A stretch of DNA of 64,000 nucleotides from Bog-473 sp963838835 (GTDB taxonomy: Bacteria; Actinomycetota; Acidimicrobiia; Acidimicrobiales; RAAP-2). A program made the position numbers and the translations under genes. The notes under the pieces are model-generated. The model was not told the origin of the DNA and ran no database searches. It worked only from the letters and a program-made list of their open reading frames with translations. The stretch is taken from NCBI GenBank assembly GCA_963838835.1, contig CAWITA010000023.1:744001-808000 (forward strand), written 5' to 3'. Below, piece by piece: positions 46,691-56,023 of the stretch. Position 1 is the stretch's first letter. Every line of letters begins with the position of its first letter.

Positions 46691-47542
46691 TCAGATCGTC
46701 CGCAGCTTGCGCACGGCCAGCGGGGCGAAGACCACGACGAGCCCCGCCGTCCACAGGAGCGAGCGCACCAGGTAGTACGAGAGCGAGTGCCCGAGCAGCT
46801 GCTGCGCCGCCGGGCCGCCCGTCAGCAGGCGCACGGTGTTGACCATCTGCGTCATGGGCTGGTTGGCGGCGAAGGCCTGCATCCAGCCGGGCATGGTCGC
46901 GATCGGCACGTAGGCCGAGGAGACGAAGCTCAGCGGGAAGACCAGGAACGACAGGCTCTGGGCCGCCTGCGGGCTCCCCGCCGCCAGGCCCATGAAGATG
47001 AACATCCACACGAAGGCGAAGCCGTAGAGGATGGTCAGTCCGAGGGCCGCGAGCGCGTCGGCCGTGGAGCCGCCGATGCGGAAGCCGACAGCGAAGCCCA
47101 CCGCGGTCATGACGAACACGCCCCAGGCCACGAGCGCCGAGTCGGCGCCCACGCGGCCCGTGACGATGGACAGCACCCGGATGGGCAGCGAGCGCAGCCG
47201 GTCGAAGAGCCCGCCCTCCTGGTCGTCGGCCACGCCGCTGGCCGCGCTCATGCCCTGGAAGAGCACGCCGGTCACGACGAACCCCGGCACCAGGAAGTCC
47301 ACGTAGTTGAGGGCTCCGGTGTGAGCGATCGCCCCGCCGAAGACGTAGCGGAAGATGAGGAGGAACAGCACCCCCTGGGCGGTGCCAGCGACGATCAGCG
47401 CCGGGGAGCGGACGAACTTCTTGAGCGTCCGGACTGCCACCTGGCTCGAGGCGACGAGATACGACGCCCCCTGGTTGGTCGCCGCCCCGATCGGGCGCCC
47501 CGCCCGGCGGGGCGGATGGTCGAGTGTGACGTCCATGGTCAT
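46691..47542 (-). CDS. DrrB-type ABC-2 permease
   Basis: 283 residues from ATG 47542, overlapping the ATPase stop as ATGA. About six helices follow the family order: SPALIVAGTAQGVLFLLIFRYVFGGAIAHT, VADDQEGGLFDRLRSLPIRVLSIVTGR and LSFLVFPLSFVSSAYVPIATMPGWMQ. It pairs with the ATP-binding protein at 47539-48510 as an exporter of hydrophobic compounds. Unlike that ATPase it is uninterrupted. Confidence 0.9.
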   Translation of the reverse strand: MTMDVTLDHPPRRAGRPIGAATNQGASYLVASSQVAVRTLKKFVRSPALIVAGTAQGVLFLLIFRYVFGGAIAHTGALNYVDFLVPGFVVTGVLFQGMSAASGVADDQEGGLFDRLRSLPIRVLSIVTGRVGADSALVAWGVFVMTAVGFAVGFRIGGSTADALAALGLTILYGFAFVWMFIFMGLAAGSPQAAQSLSFLVFPLSFVSSAYVPIATMPGWMQAFAANQPMTQMVNTVRLLTGGPAAQQLLGHSLSYYLVRSLLWTAGLVVVFAPLAVRKLRTI

Positions 47543-48510
47543 GCTGCGTCCTCCTTCGGAGTGGTGCTGGTGGTGGTGTGCCCGGTCAGGGCGAGGAACA
47601 CCTCGTCGAGGGTGGGCCGGCGGAGCGCGATGTCCTCCACGGGCACGGCGGCGTCGTCAAGGGCACGCACGACGACCGGCAGGAGCCGCGGGCCGTCCGG
47701 GGCGGCGAGGGAGCATCGGCGGGTGGCGGGGTCGGTGGCCGGTTCGGCCAAGCCGAGCGCGCCGAGCACCTCGGCCGCCCGCTGCATGGTCGGCACGTCG
47801 ACCGTGTGCAACTCGATCATGTCGGCACCGACCCGCCTCTTGAGCTCGTTGGGCGTTCCTTGGGCGATGACGCGGCCCTCGTCGATGATGACGATGGAGG
47901 CCGCCAGGTGATCGGCCTCGTCGAGATACTGCGTCGTCAGCACGATGTCGGTCCCGGCCGAACTCATCTCGCGGATGCCGTCCCACACCTCGTTGCGGCT
48001 GCCCGGGTCGAGGCCGGTGGTCGGCTCGTCGAGCAGCAGCAGACGCGGCGAGCCGACGAGGCTTGCCCCGAGGTCGAGCCGCCGCCGCATGCCCCCCGAG
48101 TACGTACGCACCAGCCGGTCTGCCGCGTCGGTCAGGTCCATCAGCTCGAGGATCCGTTCGGCGCTCTGCTTGGCCGCACGGGCCGACTGCCCGTAGAGGC
48201 GGGCCACCATCACCACGTTCTCCCGCCCGGTCATCATCTCCTCGACGGCGGCCGACTGGCCGGCGAGGCCGATCATGCGGCGCACCGCCATCGGCTCGCG
48301 CGACCACGTCGTGGCCGCACACGCGCAGCGAGCCGCGGTCGGGCTGGAGCAACGTCGCCACCATGCGGATGAAGGTGGTCTTGCCGGCGCCGTTGGGACC
48401 GAGGATGGCCACGGGCAGGCCGCCCGGCAGGGTCAGGGTCAGATCGGACGAGGGCCTGGACCTTCCCGAATTTCTTGGCTGAGGCCGTCGGCCTCGATGA
48501 GCGCGTCCAT
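47539..48510 (-). CDS. DrrA-type ABC transporter ATP-binding protein, frameshifted
   Basis: ATG 48510 has AAAGGAGG upstream (MDALIEADGLSQ). Walker A is LGPNGAGKTTFIRMVATLLQPDRG, in a different frame from the start. The remainder is in a third: YSGGMRRRLDLGASLV signature, LLLLDEPTTGLDPGSRN Walker B, and TTQYLDEADHLAA. Shifts lie near 48475, 48450 and 48297. The C-terminal DrrA domain (RRPTLDEVFLALTGH) is intact. It powers the permease at 46691. Confidence 0.85.
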
Positions 48511-48622
48511 GGGCGCGCCTCCTTTCGTCGTGTCGAACCCGTCCGAAGGAGGTCGCCTACGCTGCGGAGTGCTGCCTCGGGCGAAGGCCCCTCGTGGGTC
48601 GGGCTCGTGGTCGTGTGGGCTC

Positions 48623-48650
48623 GGGGCCGCGTGGTGCAACACGCGGCCCC
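48623..48650. terminator. 11-bp hairpin between PadR and the ABC genes
   Basis: GGGGCCGCGTG (48623-48633) and CACGCGGCCCC (48640-48650) form a perfect 11-bp stem with a 6-base loop. It lies three bases after the PadR stop and 113 bases before the ABC ATPase start (same strand). No T-run follows, so it may attenuate rather than fully stop transcription. Confidence 0.6.
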
Positions 48651-48653
48651 GGG

Positions 48654-49303
48654 TCATTCAGGGCTGGTGTCGAAGATGAAGTGCACCTCCTCGGGGTCGA
48701 ATCCCTCGGTGTGGAACATCCGCCACATGTCCAGGCCCTCGAGCGTGCCGGCGGTCATGTCCTCGATGAGCCCGTTGACGAACTTCAGCTCGGCGACGAG
48801 CTGGCTCTCCTCGTACTCCGCCTCCAGCTCGAACAGCCGCGGCAACCCCGCCTCGCGGGCCGCCTGCATGGCGCCCGGATGCCGACCAACTTCATCTTGA
48901 GCGCGTCGGCCCGTGCCCGCAGTGCGGCCAGGGCGTCGTCGGGATCGAGGGAGGGGATGAAGGAGAGGCCGGCCATGAAGGCCGGGTACTCCTTGGCCGG
49001 CACGCCGATGAGCTCGGTCATCCAGTCGTCCATCTCCCGCGCGCCGTCGTCGGTGATCTCGTACACGGTGCGCTGGGGGCGCTTCCCCTCCTGCACCGTG
49101 CCGGTGGCCTTGATGAAGCCCTTCTTCTCCAGCACCTCGACCACCGCGTAGAGAGAGCCGTAATTGAGACGGACGCTCTCCTGCTTGGCCCGCTGCCGCA
49201 GGGTCTGCGCCACCTCGTAGGGGTGCATCGGCTTCTCGTAGAGGCACACGAGCACCGCCAGGGCCAACGGGTTCGTCCGGGACCATCTCGGCATACTGCT
49301 CAT
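48654..49303 (-). CDS. PadR-family regulator, one frameshift
   Basis: ATG 49303. The winged helix is LALAVLVCLYEKPMHPYEVAQTLRQRAKQESVRLNYGSLYAVVEVLEKKGFIKATG, followed by the PadR C-terminal helices. One shift lies near 48890, where KMKLVGI must connect to AMQAAREAGLPRLFELEAEYEESQL, consistent with a missing base. It ends at TGA 48654. It lies upstream of a DrrAB exporter on the same strand, with a palindrome over its own start, so it probably represses itself and the exporter. Confidence 0.87.
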
Positions 49304-49308
49304 AGTAT
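49293..49308. promoter_or_regulatory. Palindrome over the PadR start codon
   Basis: ATACT (49293-49297) and AGTAT (49304-49308) form an inverted repeat with a 6-base spacer that covers the PadR ATG (49301-49303). Upstream the DNA is AT-rich with promoter-like TTTACA and TAGAAT elements, though their spacing is short. It is a plausible autoregulatory site. Confidence 0.45.
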
Positions 49309-49432
49309 TCTATTCAGAGTAATCTGTAAAGAATGTTCTGAAAAATGGGCGGAGCTCGAGGACCACTGGAGAACACAGCGCGTCGACGACCACAACGCCG
49401 CTCGGTCACCAGCCCTTTTCCGGGGTCAGCGA

Positions 49433-50327
49433 CTACGACCGACAGCTGAGGCGGGCGATGATCGCCCCTCCGGAGGCGGCCTGGTGCGTCAGCAGGTTCG
49501 TCGGGGCCTCGATGTGCACGGGCACCCCGAAGGCAAAGAAGCGGAGCGTGTCGGTGGTGGTCACCGGACAGGCCGGTCCAAGCGAGGGGAAGTGCCTTGG
49601 ACCGCCGCGGGCAGATGGCCGCTGACACGGAGCGGACCCCGTGATCTGCACGAGGCGCCCCTGGGCGTCGACCCACACGAAGCTCGGGCCCTGCGTCTCC
49701 ACCAGCGTGGAGGGGTGGACCGGCTTGCAGACGGGAGCCGTCGACAGTTCGTAGCGGGTCGTCGCCACTCCGCCGACGGTCGCCGCGCCCAGCGCGCGCA
49801 CGCCGACCACGTGCCACGTCCCCCGAGCTCGTCCAGCGCGATGGCGGCGTTGCCCACGAAGATGAGGCCGAGCTCCTGGCGCGGGATCGCGGTGCCACGA
49901 CATCTTCGTCCACGGGAAGCGTGGTGAGCCCCGCCGGCTCGAACGATTGGTACATGGTCGTGGCCGATCCCGATGTACTCGATCTGGGTCGTCGTCCGCT
50001 CGGGATGCGTCGAGTCCGGCTGGCGCCCGACGTGAACTCGGTCTGGTGGTCGACCTCGGTGGCCTGGACGGTCCCCGACCGGAAGTCGATCTCGCCACTG
50101 CCGGCGATCCGACCGGAGTACGCCACGTTCGCGCTCGTCGAGACGTGCGCGTAGCTGAAGTGCGCCGATCCGGACGCGGCGGTCCTCGCCAACAGGTCGG
50201 CCACCCACTGCGACGGCGTGACGCCCGGGGTGCGGGACGCGCCGGGCGCCGTCGCGCCCAGGGCCGCGCCCAGTCCCGCCCCCAGGACGACCAGCCCGAG
50301 CAAGGCCCAGGGAACCAATCGCCGCAT
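49433..50327 (-). CDS. Exported protein of unknown function, several frameshifts
   Basis: ATG 50327 opens MRRLVPWALLGLVVLGAGLG, a signal or anchor helix. The body contains VADLLARTAASGSAHFSYAHVS, TTTQIEYIGIGHDH, TMYQSFEPAGLTTLPVDED and GAATVGGVATTRYELSTAP, then FVWVDAQGRLVQI, and ends SGGAIIARLSCRS. These parts alternate between three frames, so at least four indels are required. The pattern (short repeats of SGSxxFxY, GxATTRY, VWVDxxGRL) is that of LppX/LolA-like exported proteins of actinobacteria. Function unknown; the lipobox Cys is not seen. Confidence 0.55.
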
Positions 50328-50365
50328 GGGGAAATAGTGCCACCGGGCGCCTAACCTGCACCGTC

Positions 50366-51175
50366 GTGGCCCCCACGGTCGTCCACGTCGCTCCGCACCC
50401 CGACGACGAGGCGGTGGGCTGCCCCGGCGCGCTCCTCCATCTGCTGGACCGGGGCTGGACGGTGGTCAGCGTCGTCGCCAGCCTCGGGTTCTCGGGCCAA
50501 TGGGACCGCCGCCGGGCCGAGGCCGAGGAGGCCGCGCGCCGGGCCGGCTTCGTCCCCGTGTTCGTGGACCCGCCGCTCAACATCGACCTCGACGCGGACC
50601 TGGCCCTGGCCACCCGCCGCATCGCCACCGAGCTCCCGGCGATCGTGCGCGAGCACGAAGCCTCCATCGTGGCCTCCCCGTCGCCCCACGACGTGCACCA
50701 CGGCCACGAGACCGTCGGCCGGGGCGTCCAGCGCGCCATGGCGGCGCTGCCCCCGACCGTGCGCTGGTGGATGTGGGGCGTGTGGGGCGATCTCCCCGCG
50801 CCCAACGTCTTCTACGGCTTCGACGACAAGATCCTCGAGCGCGCCCTCCACATCCTCGAGGCCTACGCGGGCGAGCTCGAACGCAACGACTACCGGCCCT
50901 ACCTGACGGGCCGGGCCAGCGCGAACGCCGTGCTCGGCTCCGAACGCGTCTTCGGCTTCGGCTCCCCGGCCGCCAGCACCCTCCCCTACGCCGAGGTGCT
51001 GACCGAGGTGCGCCTGATGGACGGCCGGTTCATGGCGTCCGAGCCACACTTCCTGGACCAGGGACCCGAGCCGACGACCCTCTACGACGTCGACCTCACG
51101 CCGTGGCTCGACTCACCGAGCGTGCACGAACTGGTGGGCTACATCCGCGAGGTGCGCGAGGAGCCGGCGCCGTGA
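50366..51175 (+). CDS. PIG-L/LmbE-like deacetylase
   Basis: 269 residues from GTG 50366. The metal-binding motif is VVHVAPHPDDEAVGCPGAL, and the late metal-binding SPSPHDVHHGHETVGRG has the HDxxxxH pattern. These N-acetylglucosaminyl deacetylase-like enzymes remove acetyl groups from amino sugars (mycothiol, glycopeptide or lipid biosynthesis). The stop overlaps the following PhyH start (GTGA at 51172-51175), so it heads an operon of two PhyH genes and an LLM gene. Confidence 0.9.
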   Translation: MAPTVVHVAPHPDDEAVGCPGALLHLLDRGWTVVSVVASLGFSGQWDRRRAEAEEAARRAGFVPVFVDPPLNIDLDADLALATRRIATELPAIVREHEASIVASPSPHDVHHGHETVGRGVQRAMAALPPTVRWWMWGVWGDLPAPNVFYGFDDKILERALHILEAYAGELERNDYRPYLTGRASANAVLGSERVFGFGSPAASTLPYAEVLTEVRLMDGRFMASEPHFLDQGPEPTTLYDVDLTPWLDSPSVHELVGYIREVREEPAP

Positions 51176-52000
51176 CCGCGGTCACCACGCTGACGCCGCA
51201 GCTCGTCGAGGACTTCCGGCGCGACGGCTTCGTCGTGGTGCCCGGACCTGTTGCGCGCCGACGAGCTGGTGCGCTTCGGGTCGCGGTCGACGAGGCCGTC
51301 GCCCGGCGCAGCCGGCACGACACCCGCACGCTGGCCTAGAAGTCGCGCTACGAGCAGAGCTTCATCCAGTGCCAGAACCTCTGGGAGGACTGCCCCGCCG
51401 TCCGCCCGCTGACCTTCCACCCGTCGATCGCCGAGACGGCGGCGCGCCTGCTCGGCGTCGACGCCGTGCGCCTCTGGCACGACCAGGCGCTCTACAAGGA
51501 GGCGGGCGGGCGTGAGACCGACCCGCACCAGGACCAGCCCTACTGGCCCATCGTCGAGACCGACACGATCACCGCCTGGATCCCCTTCGACGGCTCGACG
51601 CTGGAGAGCGGCGCCATGGGCTACCTGCCGGGCAGCCACCGCCTCGGCGTGCGCGAGTTCGTCGACATCTTCACGGGCAGCGGCGAGGACCCCCTGGCCC
51701 GGCGGGAGCTGGCGGGGATCGACGCCGGTGTTCGTCGAGGTCGCGCCCGGGTCGGTCGCCTTCCACCACGGCCTGACCTTCCACTTGGCCAAGCCGAACT
51801 CGACCGGTACGGTCCGTCGGGTGCACACCGCCATCTACTTCGCCGACGGGTCCACCCGGGGCGAGGGGCGCTTCCCGCACCCCTCGGTCGAGCGGGCGGG
51901 GATCGCCATGGGGGCGGTGATCGCCAGCGACGTCACGCCGATCGCCTGGCCACGTCCCGCGGGCGACCTGCCCCCGCCACCCGCGGAGCCGATCGGGTGA
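51172..52000 (+). CDS. PhyH-family dioxygenase, frameshifts and an in-frame TAG
   Basis: GTG 51172 opens TAVTTLTPQLVEDFRRDGFVVV. Two compensating shifts occur near 51250 and 51290. A TAG at 51337-51339 then interrupts the otherwise continuous TRTLA/KSRYEQSFIQCQNLWED; a Glu codon (GAG) would fit. The enzyme body holds ALYKEAGGRETDPHQDQPYW (iron HxD) and, after a shift near 51730, FVEVAPGSVAFHHGLTFHLAKPN with the distal His. The stop at 52000 overlaps the next GTG. If the read is right it would be inactive, but all iron ligands remain. Confidence 0.75.
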
Positions 52001-52777
52001 GCGGCGGCCTGCTGACCGACGAGCAGCGCTCGTCGTGGACCGAGAAGGGCTTCTTCCGCATCGACGGCTTCGCCGCCGCCCGAGACGTGCCAGGCGATGC
52101 TGGCCCGGGTCACCCGCGTCGTGCGGGAGCCCGACCTCGCCGCCGAGCTCGGGGTCAAGGTGGTGCCCGAGAACAACAAGGCCGGCCTGGACGTGGCCCA
52201 TCCCGAGGACGGCGGTCTCCAAGATCTTCAAACTGCACCGCGACACGGTCTTCGCCGACTTCGCGCGACGCGGCGGCGGTGGTGGACCCGGTCTCGGAGC
52301 TCATCGCGCCCGACATCGACGTGTTCTTGTCCCAGTTCATCTTCAAGACGGCCGGCGCCTGGGGCCAGCCCTGGCACCAGGACTCCTTGTACTTCCCCTT
52401 CGAGCCGGCGCGCCCCGTCGTCGGCGTCTGGCTGGCCGTGACGGAGGCGACGCTGCGCAACGGGTGCCTGCACGTCCTGCCGGGGTCGCACACCGAGCCG
52501 GTGCACACGCCACGTCCCGGACCGCCGGCCCGGCGCCAACTACGGCTACTTCGAGATCGTCGACCACGACATGCGCGCCGCGGAGCCGGTGCTCATGGAC
52601 CCGGGCGACCTGTTGGTCTTCGACAGCCACTTGATGCACTGCTCGACGGACAACGAGTCCGACGGCATCCGCGCCGCCATGGTGTACCACTACGCCGCGT
52701 CGGGGACGGTCGACCACACCGACGAGTACTTCCCGAGCGTGAACGACTGGGTGCCGGCGCGACGCGTCGCGGCCTGA
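51997..52777 (+). CDS. PhyH-family dioxygenase (second), several frameshifts
   Basis: GTG 51997 overlaps the upstream stop. The order is SGGLLTDEQRSSWTEKGFFRIDGF, LARVTRVVREPDLAAELGVKV, ELIAPDIDVFLSQFIFKTAG, WHQDSLYFPFEPARPV (iron HxD), LHVLPGSHTEPVH and DPGDLLVFDSHLMHCSTDNES (distal His). They lie in three frames with at least four indels. It is related to but not a copy of the preceding PhyH. The C-terminal FPSVNDWVPARRVAA matches the family end. Confidence 0.72.
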
Positions 52778-52788
52778 GGACGGCGCCC

Positions 52789-53827
52789 GTGTCGCTGAAG
52801 TTCGACGCCATGCTGCCGGCGCAGCCGTTGCGCCAGGCGGCTGAGCTCGGGCGGCGGGCGGCGGACGCCGGTCTGTCGGGGCTGGTGGTGACCGAGGCGG
52901 GCCGCACGGCCTACCTCACCTGCGGCGCGCTCGTCGTGGCGGCCGACATCGACGTGCTGACGGGCATCGCCGTGGCCTTCCCGCGCAGCCCCATGGTGAC
53001 GGCGGCCACGGCGTGGGAGCTGGCCGAGGCGAGCGGCGGCCGCTTCCGCCTCGGACTCGGCGCACAGGTGCGGGCCCACATCGAGCGTCGCTACGGCTCG
53101 GAGTTCGACCACCCCGGGCCGCGGCTGCGCGAGTACGTCGTCGCCGTGAAGGCGATCTTCGAGTCCTTCCGTCACGGCGCGCCGTTGGCGGTGGAGGGCG
53201 AGTACTACAACCTCTCGCTGTTGCCGCCCCTGTGGTCGCCCGGCGCCATCGACTGCCCCGATCCACCGGTGGACATCGCGGCGGTCAACCCCTGGATGCT
53301 CCGCATGGCCGGCGGAGGTGGGCGACGGCGTGCACATCCACCCGCTCAACACGCCGACCTACCTGGGCGAGACGGTGCTGCCCTACCTGGAGCAGGGCGC
53401 GGCCCGGTCCGGACGCAAGGTCGAGGACCTCGAGATCATCGTCCCGGCCTTCCTCGTCGTGGGCGACACCGAGGCGGAGCGCCGCAGCTGGCGCGAGATG
53501 GCGCGGCTGCAGGTGGCGTTCTACGGGTCGACCCCCAACTACGCGTTCATCTTCGAGCAGCTCGACCGGGAGGGGACGACCGAGCGGATCCGTGAGCGCC
53601 AGCGCGCGGGCGACATCCCGGGCATGGCGGCGGTCATCGACGACGACATCCTCAAGCACTTCATCACCGAGGGAAGCTGGGACGACATCGACGAGGCGAT
53701 CGTGGACAAGTACGACGGCATCGCCACCCGGGTCGTCAGCTACTTCACCGGGTCCGACGTCGTGCGTGACCCCGGCGCCCTGGAGCGCTGGGGGGACGTG
53801 GCTCGCCGAGTCACGGCCATGTCGTAG
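52789..53827 (+). CDS. LLM-class F420-type oxidoreductase, one frameshift
   Basis: GTG 52789. The N-terminal two-thirds carries AELGRRAADAGLSGLVVTEAG, the family motif VAFPRSPMVTAATAWELAEASGGRFRLGLGAQV, and RLREYVVAVKAIFESFRHGAPLAVEGEYY. One extra base near 53318 (in GGCGGAGGTGGGC) separates it from VGDGVHIHPLNTPTYLGE and the C-terminal domain with IVPAFLVVGDTEAERRSWRE. The corrected length is about 345 residues. It completes the operon of PIG-L and two PhyH genes and could reduce or oxidise the same substrate. Confidence 0.83.
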
Positions 53828-54150
53828 CGCCGTCCCACGTCACCGATATGGAGGGGCGCAGCGGGCGCGGTCGAGATCTGTCCACCGGGCCTCCGCCTCA
53901 GGCCTCCCCGTGGCCAGCGATCCCTGTACGCCTCGCTGCCCTCCCCTACGGAATTGCTATCGGCCCGACCCGGGTCCCACCTTGAGCCCTCCCGCGATCT
54001 CGGTGCGGTTTAGCGGTGGTCCGGGGTCAGGCGGTAGAAATGGAGGTCCGCCTGCGTGGCGAGGGCGGAACGGGGCGGCCGAATAGGATCCTGAATTCCT
54101 TTTCGAGACGGCCGAAGGAACGAACGCTCGAGGGCGAGGAAGGACGTGCG
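53828..54150. other. Gap with no recognised gene
   Basis: The 323 bases between the LLM gene and the small conserved protein hold no frame with a clear ribosome site and family. It could separate two transcripts; no convincing hairpin or promoter is seen. Confidence 0.4.
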
Positions 54151-54462
54151 GTGGGGATGCAACTGAAGGCAGGGACGAGGCTGCGCAGCGCAACCGACGC
54201 CTGCGAGGTCGTCGTGGTGAAGGCGCCGGCTGAACCCGTCGACCTGCGCTGCGGGGGGCACGCCCTCCTGCCGATCGACGCCGAGGGGTCGTCGGAGAGC
54301 ATCGAGGCGGGGTTCGACCAGGGCACGCAGCTGGGCAAGCGCTACGCCGACGAGGAGCTGGGCCTCGAGGTCCTGTGCACCAAGGCGGGCGAGGGCTCGC
54401 TCTCGGTGGGCGACACGTTGCTCGAAGTCAAGGGCGCCAAGCCGCTGCCCGCCTCGGACTGA
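54151..54462 (+). CDS. Small conserved protein upstream of acyl-CoA ligase
   Basis: 103 residues from GTG 54151 with GGAAGGA 6 bases upstream (ATG 54157 is possible). Recognisable parts are LKAGTRLRSATDACEVVVV, VDLRCGGHALLPID, TQLGKRYADEELGLEVLCTKAG and the C-terminal GDTLLEVKGAKPLPASD. The combination is conserved in actinobacterial proteins encoded next to fatty-acyl-AMP/CoA ligases, but the function is unknown to me. Its stop is 20 bases before the ligase start. Confidence 0.7.
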   Translation: MGMQLKAGTRLRSATDACEVVVVKAPAEPVDLRCGGHALLPIDAEGSSESIEAGFDQGTQLGKRYADEELGLEVLCTKAGEGSLSVGDTLLEVKGAKPLPASD

Positions 54463-54481
54463 GCGCACCGGGACCGGACCC

Positions 54482-56016
54482 GTGAACATCGCCATGCTGC
54501 TCGAGATGGCGGCCGAGGGCGACCCCGAGCGCATCGTCCTCGGTCCGCACGACGGTGGCGTCAGCACCGCCGAGCTCCTGGAGCGGGCGAGGCGGGCCGC
54601 CGTCTACTTCGAGAAGAGTGGAGCCGACGTCGTCGGCTACTTCGGACTCAACTCCGACGTGTTGCCCGTCGCCTTGTTCGGCGCGGCGCTGGCGGGGGTG
54701 CCGTTCTCGCCGATCAACTACCGGGCCCCCGACGAGCAGCTGCGCGGGATCCTCGGCCGCGTGCGCCGGCGGCCTGATGATCGCCGACGACGACGAGGTG
54801 GAGCGGCTGCGGGCGTGCGGGGCGGACCGACGTCGTGACGAAGGACGAGTTCGCGTGCGGCCATCGCCGAGCCGGTGACGGGCGAACACCCCTTCGTCGA
54901 CCCCGACGAGGTCGGCGTGCTGCTGTTCACGAGCGGGACGACGTCGGAGCCGAAGGCCGCGGTGCTGCGCCACCGGCATCTCGTCTCCTACATCATCTCG
55001 AGCGTCGAGTTCATGGGGTGCTCGCCCGACGAGGCGCAGCTGATCTGCGTGCCGCCGTACCACATCGCGGGGATCGCGGCGGTGTTGAGCTCGCTGTACG
55101 CGGGGCGTCGCATCATGTACCTGCCGGCCTTCGAGGCCGCGGAGTGGGTGCGCCTGGCGTCGTCCGAGCGCATCACCCACGCCATGGTGGTGCCGACCAT
55201 GCTCGGGCGCATCCTGGCGGCCGTCGAGGAGTCCGGGGTGGAGCCGCCGGCGCTGCGGCATTTGTCCTACGGCGGCGGGCGCATGCCCTTGGAGTTGGTC
55301 GAGCGGACGCTGCGGGACATGCCCCACGTCGACCTGGTCAACGCCTACGGGCTGACCGAGACCGTCCTCGACGATCGCCATGCTGACGCCGGACGACCAC
55401 CGGGAGGCCTTCGCCAGCGCCGACCCGTCGGTGCGGGCGCGCCTGGGTTCGGTGGGGCGGCCGCTCCCGTCCCTCGAGGTGGAGGTGCGGGGTCCGGGTC
55501 CGGACGAGGCGGTCCTGCCGGCGGGGGAGAAGGGCGAGATCTGGGTGCGCGGCGAGCAGGTGGCCGGCGAGTACGTCGGGCGGAGCGTCCTCGACGAAGA
55601 GGGCTGGTTCCGCACCCGCGACGCAGGGTGGTTCGACGCGCACGGGTTCTTGTACATCGAGGGGCGGTTGGACGACGTGATCGTGCGGGGGGCGGAGAAC
55701 ATCTCGCCGGGCGAGATCGAAGAGGTGCTCATGGCGCACCCGGCCGTGGCCGAGGCGGCGGTGATCGGCATCCCCGACGCCGAGTGGGGCGAGGCGGTGG
55801 CGGCCGTCGTGGTGCTGCGACCCGGCGGGCCGGGGACGACCGAGGCCGAGCTGCAGGACTGGGTGCGCGGGCGCCTGCGCTCGACCAAGACACCCGGTCG
55901 TGGTGGAGTTCCGGGGCGAGCTGCCCTACTCGCCGACGGGGAAGCTGCTGCGCCGGGTGTTGCGAGACGAGCTGGCGGAGGCGGCGGGCGGCGCGGGCGG
56001 CGCGGGCGAGAGCTGA
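54482..56016 (+). CDS. Acyl-CoA/AMP ligase (adenylate-forming), frameshifted
   Basis: GTG 54482. The N-terminal part (AVYFEKSGADVVGYFGLNSDV) is followed by a disturbed stretch around 54770-54880. Next come the AMP-binding motif LLFTSGTTSEPKAAVLRHRH (A3), AMVVPTMLGRILAAVEESG and NAYGLTET (A5). A shift near 55370 leads to GWFRTRDAGWFDAHGF (A7), GRLDDVIVRGAENISPGEIE (A8) and, after a last shift near 55895, LPYSPTGKLLRRVLRDE with the catalytic Lys (A10). The corrected length is about 510 residues. It activates a fatty or aryl acid as acyl-AMP and probably acyl-CoA. Confidence 0.87.
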
Positions 56017-56023
56017 TCGCCCC

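Noticed and set aside
51337..51339. Recoding of TAG as an amino acid
   Set aside because: No suppressor or pyrrolysine genes are present, and many neighbouring genes have indels, so an error or simple nonsense mutation is more likely.
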